Part shown: positions 62,247 through 64,000 of the stretch, piece after piece | Position numbering within the stretch: the first letter of the stretch is position 1 | How the letters are laid out: each line of letters starts with the position of its first letter | Origin: Streptomyces albiflavescens | GTDB lineage: Bacteria; Actinomycetota; Actinomycetes; Streptomycetales; Streptomycetaceae | NCBI RefSeq assembly: GCF_014645835.1 | Contig: NZ_BMMM01000004.1 | Coordinates: 62,001-126,000 of the forward strand | Direction of reading: 5' to 3' | DNA length: 64,000 nt | Position numbers and translations under genes: made by a program | Notes under the pieces: model-generated | The model's input: only the letters and a program-made list of their open reading frames with translations | Told to the model about the DNA's origin: nothing | Database searches by the model: none

Positions 62247-62275
62247 TTCAGAAGACGCCGTATCCGTGTTACCCT
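62247..62275 (+). promoter_or_regulatory. Putative carD promoter
   Basis: TTCAGA (62247-62252), 17 bp and TACCCT (62270-62275) precede the gene by 28 nt. Confidence 0.5.
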
Positions 62276-62303
62276 GGATAGCCACGGAAGGGGTACCTGT
62301 CAC

Positions 62304-62786
62304 ATGACGTTCAAGGTTGGCGACACCGTGGTCTATCCCCATCACGGGGCCGCGCTGATCGAGGCCATCGAAACTCGCCAGATCAAAGGCGTGGACAAGA
62401 CCTACTTGGTGCTGAAGGTCGCCCAGGGCGACCTGACGGTGCGTGTGCCAGCGGACAATGCGGAGTTCGTCGGCGTGCGTGATGTGGTCGGTCAGGACGG
62501 GCTGGACCGGGTCTTCGAGGTGCTGCGCGCGCCGTACGCCGAGGAGCCCACGAACTGGTCGCGTCGTTACAAGGCAAATCTGGAGAAGCTCGCCTCCGGC
62601 GATGTCATCAAGGTCGCGGAAGTCGTGCGTGACCTGTGGCGTCGTGAGCGTGAGCGTGGACTCTCCGCCGGTGAGAAGCGCATGCTCGCCAAGGCCCGCC
62701 AGATCCTGGTGAGCGAGCTCGCCCTCGCGGAGAACACGAACGAGGACAAGGCCGAGGCCCTGCTCGACGAGGTTCTCGCGTCCTGA
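62304..62786 (+). CDS. carD: CarD-family RNA polymerase-binding regulator
   Basis: The 160-residue essential regulator has the N-terminal RNAP-interaction domain ([21 protein letters not shown]) and a C-terminal leucine-rich DNA-binding region with the conserved Trp in [13 protein letters not shown]. It stabilises open complexes, notably at rRNA promoters. The carD-ispD-ispF order is conserved in actinobacteria. Confidence 0.95.
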   Translation: MTFKVGDTVVYPHHGAALIEAIETRQIKGVDKTYLVLKVAQGDLTVRVPADNAEFVGVRDVVGQDGLDRVFEVLRAPYAEEPTNWSRRYKANLEKLASGDVIKVAEVVRDLWRRERERGLSAGEKRMLAKARQILVSELALAENTNEDKAEALLDEVLAS

Positions 62787-62960
62787 CGCAGGCAGTCGCC
62801 GAGGCGGTCGTCGTCCCGGCGTACACAGTCGCCGAGACGGCAGTCGTCTTGACGTACGCACAAGCCCGCGCAGCTGCGCAGTGAAATGCCGCGGTGCCCG
62901 ATGACGCAATTGCTGTCGCCGGGCGCTGCGGCATGTTCGTACCCGCTTCGTCCTCGCGCC

Positions 62961-63000
62961 CACTCGGTATACCGGATGTTCACTCGGTATACGTATACCG
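62961..63000. promoter_or_regulatory. Repeated CACTCGGTATAC with a perfect 16-bp palindrome upstream of ispD
   Basis: CACTCGGTATAC occurs at 62961-62972 and 62981-62992. The second is inside CGGTATACGTATACCG (62985-63000, perfect). The gap 62787-63166 otherwise holds repeated CAGTCGCCGAG motifs and a C5/G5 palindrome near 63085-63125. Confidence 0.6.
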
Positions 63001-63166
63001 GTGTATCCGATACCTGGTGTACCGGGCCCGGGCAGCCGACTCGACCGGATGTCACGGAAGGGTCCCCGGTCAAGGCGTCGCGCCCGGCACTCCCCCAGCT
63101 CTCCGAGCAGGGGGTACCCCCAGGCCATACCCACCCCGGCCGAGCACACAAACCTGACAGGAACCG

Positions 63167-63919
63167 ATGTCTGACGATTCGCGCCCTTCGCTTTCGGGAT
63201 CGCGTACGGCGGCGGTGATTCCGGCCGCCGGCCGGGGCGTGCGCCTCGGCCCCGGCGCCCCCAAGGCGCTCCGCGCGCTGAACGGCACCCCGATGCTCAT
63301 TCACGCGGTCCGCGCGATGGCCGCGTCCCGAGCCGTCTCGCTGGTCGTCGTCGTGGCCCCGCCCGACGGCGCGGCCGAGGTGAAGACCCTGCTCGACGCG
63401 CACGCGCTGCCCGAGCGCACCGACTTCCTGGTCGTCCCCGGCGGAGACAGCCGCCAGGAGTCCGTGAAGTACGGGCTCGACGCGCTGCCGCCCGGCATCG
63501 ACATCGTTCTCGTGCACGACGCGGCCCGGCCGCTCGTGCCCGTCGACACCGTGGACGCCGTCATCGAGGCCGTACGGGAGGGGGCTCCCGCCGTCGTACC
63601 GGCGCTGCCCCTCGCCGACACCGTCAAGGAGGTCGAGCCCGCGGCCGTCGCCGGTGCGCCGGAGCCCGTCGTGGCGACACCCGAGCGGGCGCGGCTGCGC
63701 GCCGTGCAGACACCGCAGGGGTTCGACCGCGCGACGCTCGTACGCGCCCACGAGACCGTCACCGACAATGTGACCGACGACGCGAGCATGGTCGAGCAGC
63801 TGGGGCTGCGGGTGGTCGTGGTGCCCGGGCACGAGGAGGCGTTCAAGGTGACGCGCCCGCTGGATCTCGTACTCGCGGAGGCGGTTCTGGCGCGGCGGAG
63901 GCTGAACGATGGGTTCTGA
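63167..63919 (+). CDS. ispD: 2-C-methyl-D-erythritol 4-phosphate cytidylyltransferase
   Basis: The 250-residue MEP-pathway enzyme makes CDP-ME from CTP and MEP. It has the nucleotide loop [21 protein letters not shown] (split here across residues 18-38), VHDAARPLV and TPQGF. The start ATG 63167 is as in the family. Its stop lies inside ispF. Confidence 0.94.
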   Translation: MSDDSRPSLSGSRTAAVIPAAGRGVRLGPGAPKALRALNGTPMLIHAVRAMAASRAVSLVVVVAPPDGAAEVKTLLDAHALPERTDFLVVPGGDSRQESVKYGLDALPPGIDIVLVHDAARPLVPVDTVDAVIEAVREGAPAVVPALPLADTVKEVEPAAVAGAPEPVVATPERARLRAVQTPQGFDRATLVRAHETVTDNVTDDASMVEQLGLRVVVVPGHEEAFKVTRPLDLVLAEAVLARRRLNDGF

Positions 63920-64000
63920 GCGGCCTGATGTGCCTGTGCTGCCGCAGGTCGGCATCGGTACCGACATTCACGCCTTCGAGGACGGGCGGGAGCTGTGGTG
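63909..64000 (+). CDS. ispF: 2-C-methyl-D-erythritol 2,4-cyclodiphosphate synthase, 3' partial
   Basis: ATG 63909 overlaps the ispD stop by 11 nt. The visible start [20 protein letters not shown] then [10 protein letters not shown] has the metal-binding DIH motif of IspF. The gene runs off the window. Confidence 0.9.
   Translation, partial: MGSERPDVPVLPQVGIGTDIHAFEDGRELW

Overview
The window is high-GC actinobacterial chromosome and almost certainly Streptomyces. Codon positions are strongly GC-biased. Many starts look leaderless, with a TANNNT hexamer ending 6-8 nt before ATG/GTG. Marker genes include nur, rsiG, devA/devE-like regulators, mshA, gpmA, phoU/phoR/phoP, carD and ispD/ispF, in the order known from the central chromosome of S. 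coelicolor. No tRNA, rRNA or CRISPR array was seen.

Layout. 0-7 kb: conserved core (nitrobindin-like protein, nickel regulator Nur, YgfZ-like protein, D-aminoacyl-tRNA deacylase, the c-di-GMP-responsive anti-sigma RsiG, type III asparaginase, Eis-like acetyltransferase). 7-16.2 kb: a developmental-regulator island. Three DevA-type GntR regulators each lie divergent from a ~62-aa membrane protein across a palindromic operator, followed by two HAD phosphatases and three aminoglycoside-phosphotransferase-fold kinase domains in two genes. Two of the regulators and one phosphatase match devE, devA and devB of S. coelicolor; the third regulator module, the second HAD and the kinases are not described to my knowledge and are the best candidate here for an unrecognised system. 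16.2-24.5 kb: redox and stress genes (quinone oxidoreductase behind a SoxR-box promoter with a 19-bp spacer, TetR, HelD/HelR-type RNAP-recycling ATPase, SDR, F420/hemerythrin fusion, ECF41 sigma factor with its epimerase, GNAT). 24.7-32.1 kb: UvrA2-like ATPase, the XRE-HbhA-DUF2516 block also found in mycobacteria, a receiver-SpoIIE phosphatase and an NlpC/P60 endopeptidase. 32.3-40.8 kb: methyltransferase, mshA (mycothiol), YbjN, a secreted beta-helix protein, AraC, DUF2000, MFS and gpmA.

40.7-46.25 kb is a degraded mobile region. The 3' end of gpmA with its terminator occurs again, diverged, about 5.3 kb downstream, and each copy is followed by a tyrosine recombinase reading toward it. Between them are 23-bp iterons, broken IS1182-type pieces, an IS5-family element, a 120-bp MITE, a secreted protein and a truncated DUF6959 gene. 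46.25-57.1 kb: oxidoreductase/efflux genes under MarR and TetR control, a Tat-exported FAD oxidase, a vanadium-haloperoxidase-like protein and two epimerases. 57.2-64 kb: conserved core again (nickel-binding DUF4242 protein, Cys-rich peptide, phoU, PHO box, phoR-phoP, lipoprotein, carD, ispD, start of ispF).

Several gene sets form functional units: nur and the DUF4242 protein (nickel), PhoU/PhoR/PhoP (phosphate), RsiG and Dev proteins (sporulation), mshA with the SoxR-type promoter (redox), and ECF41 sigma with its epimerase.
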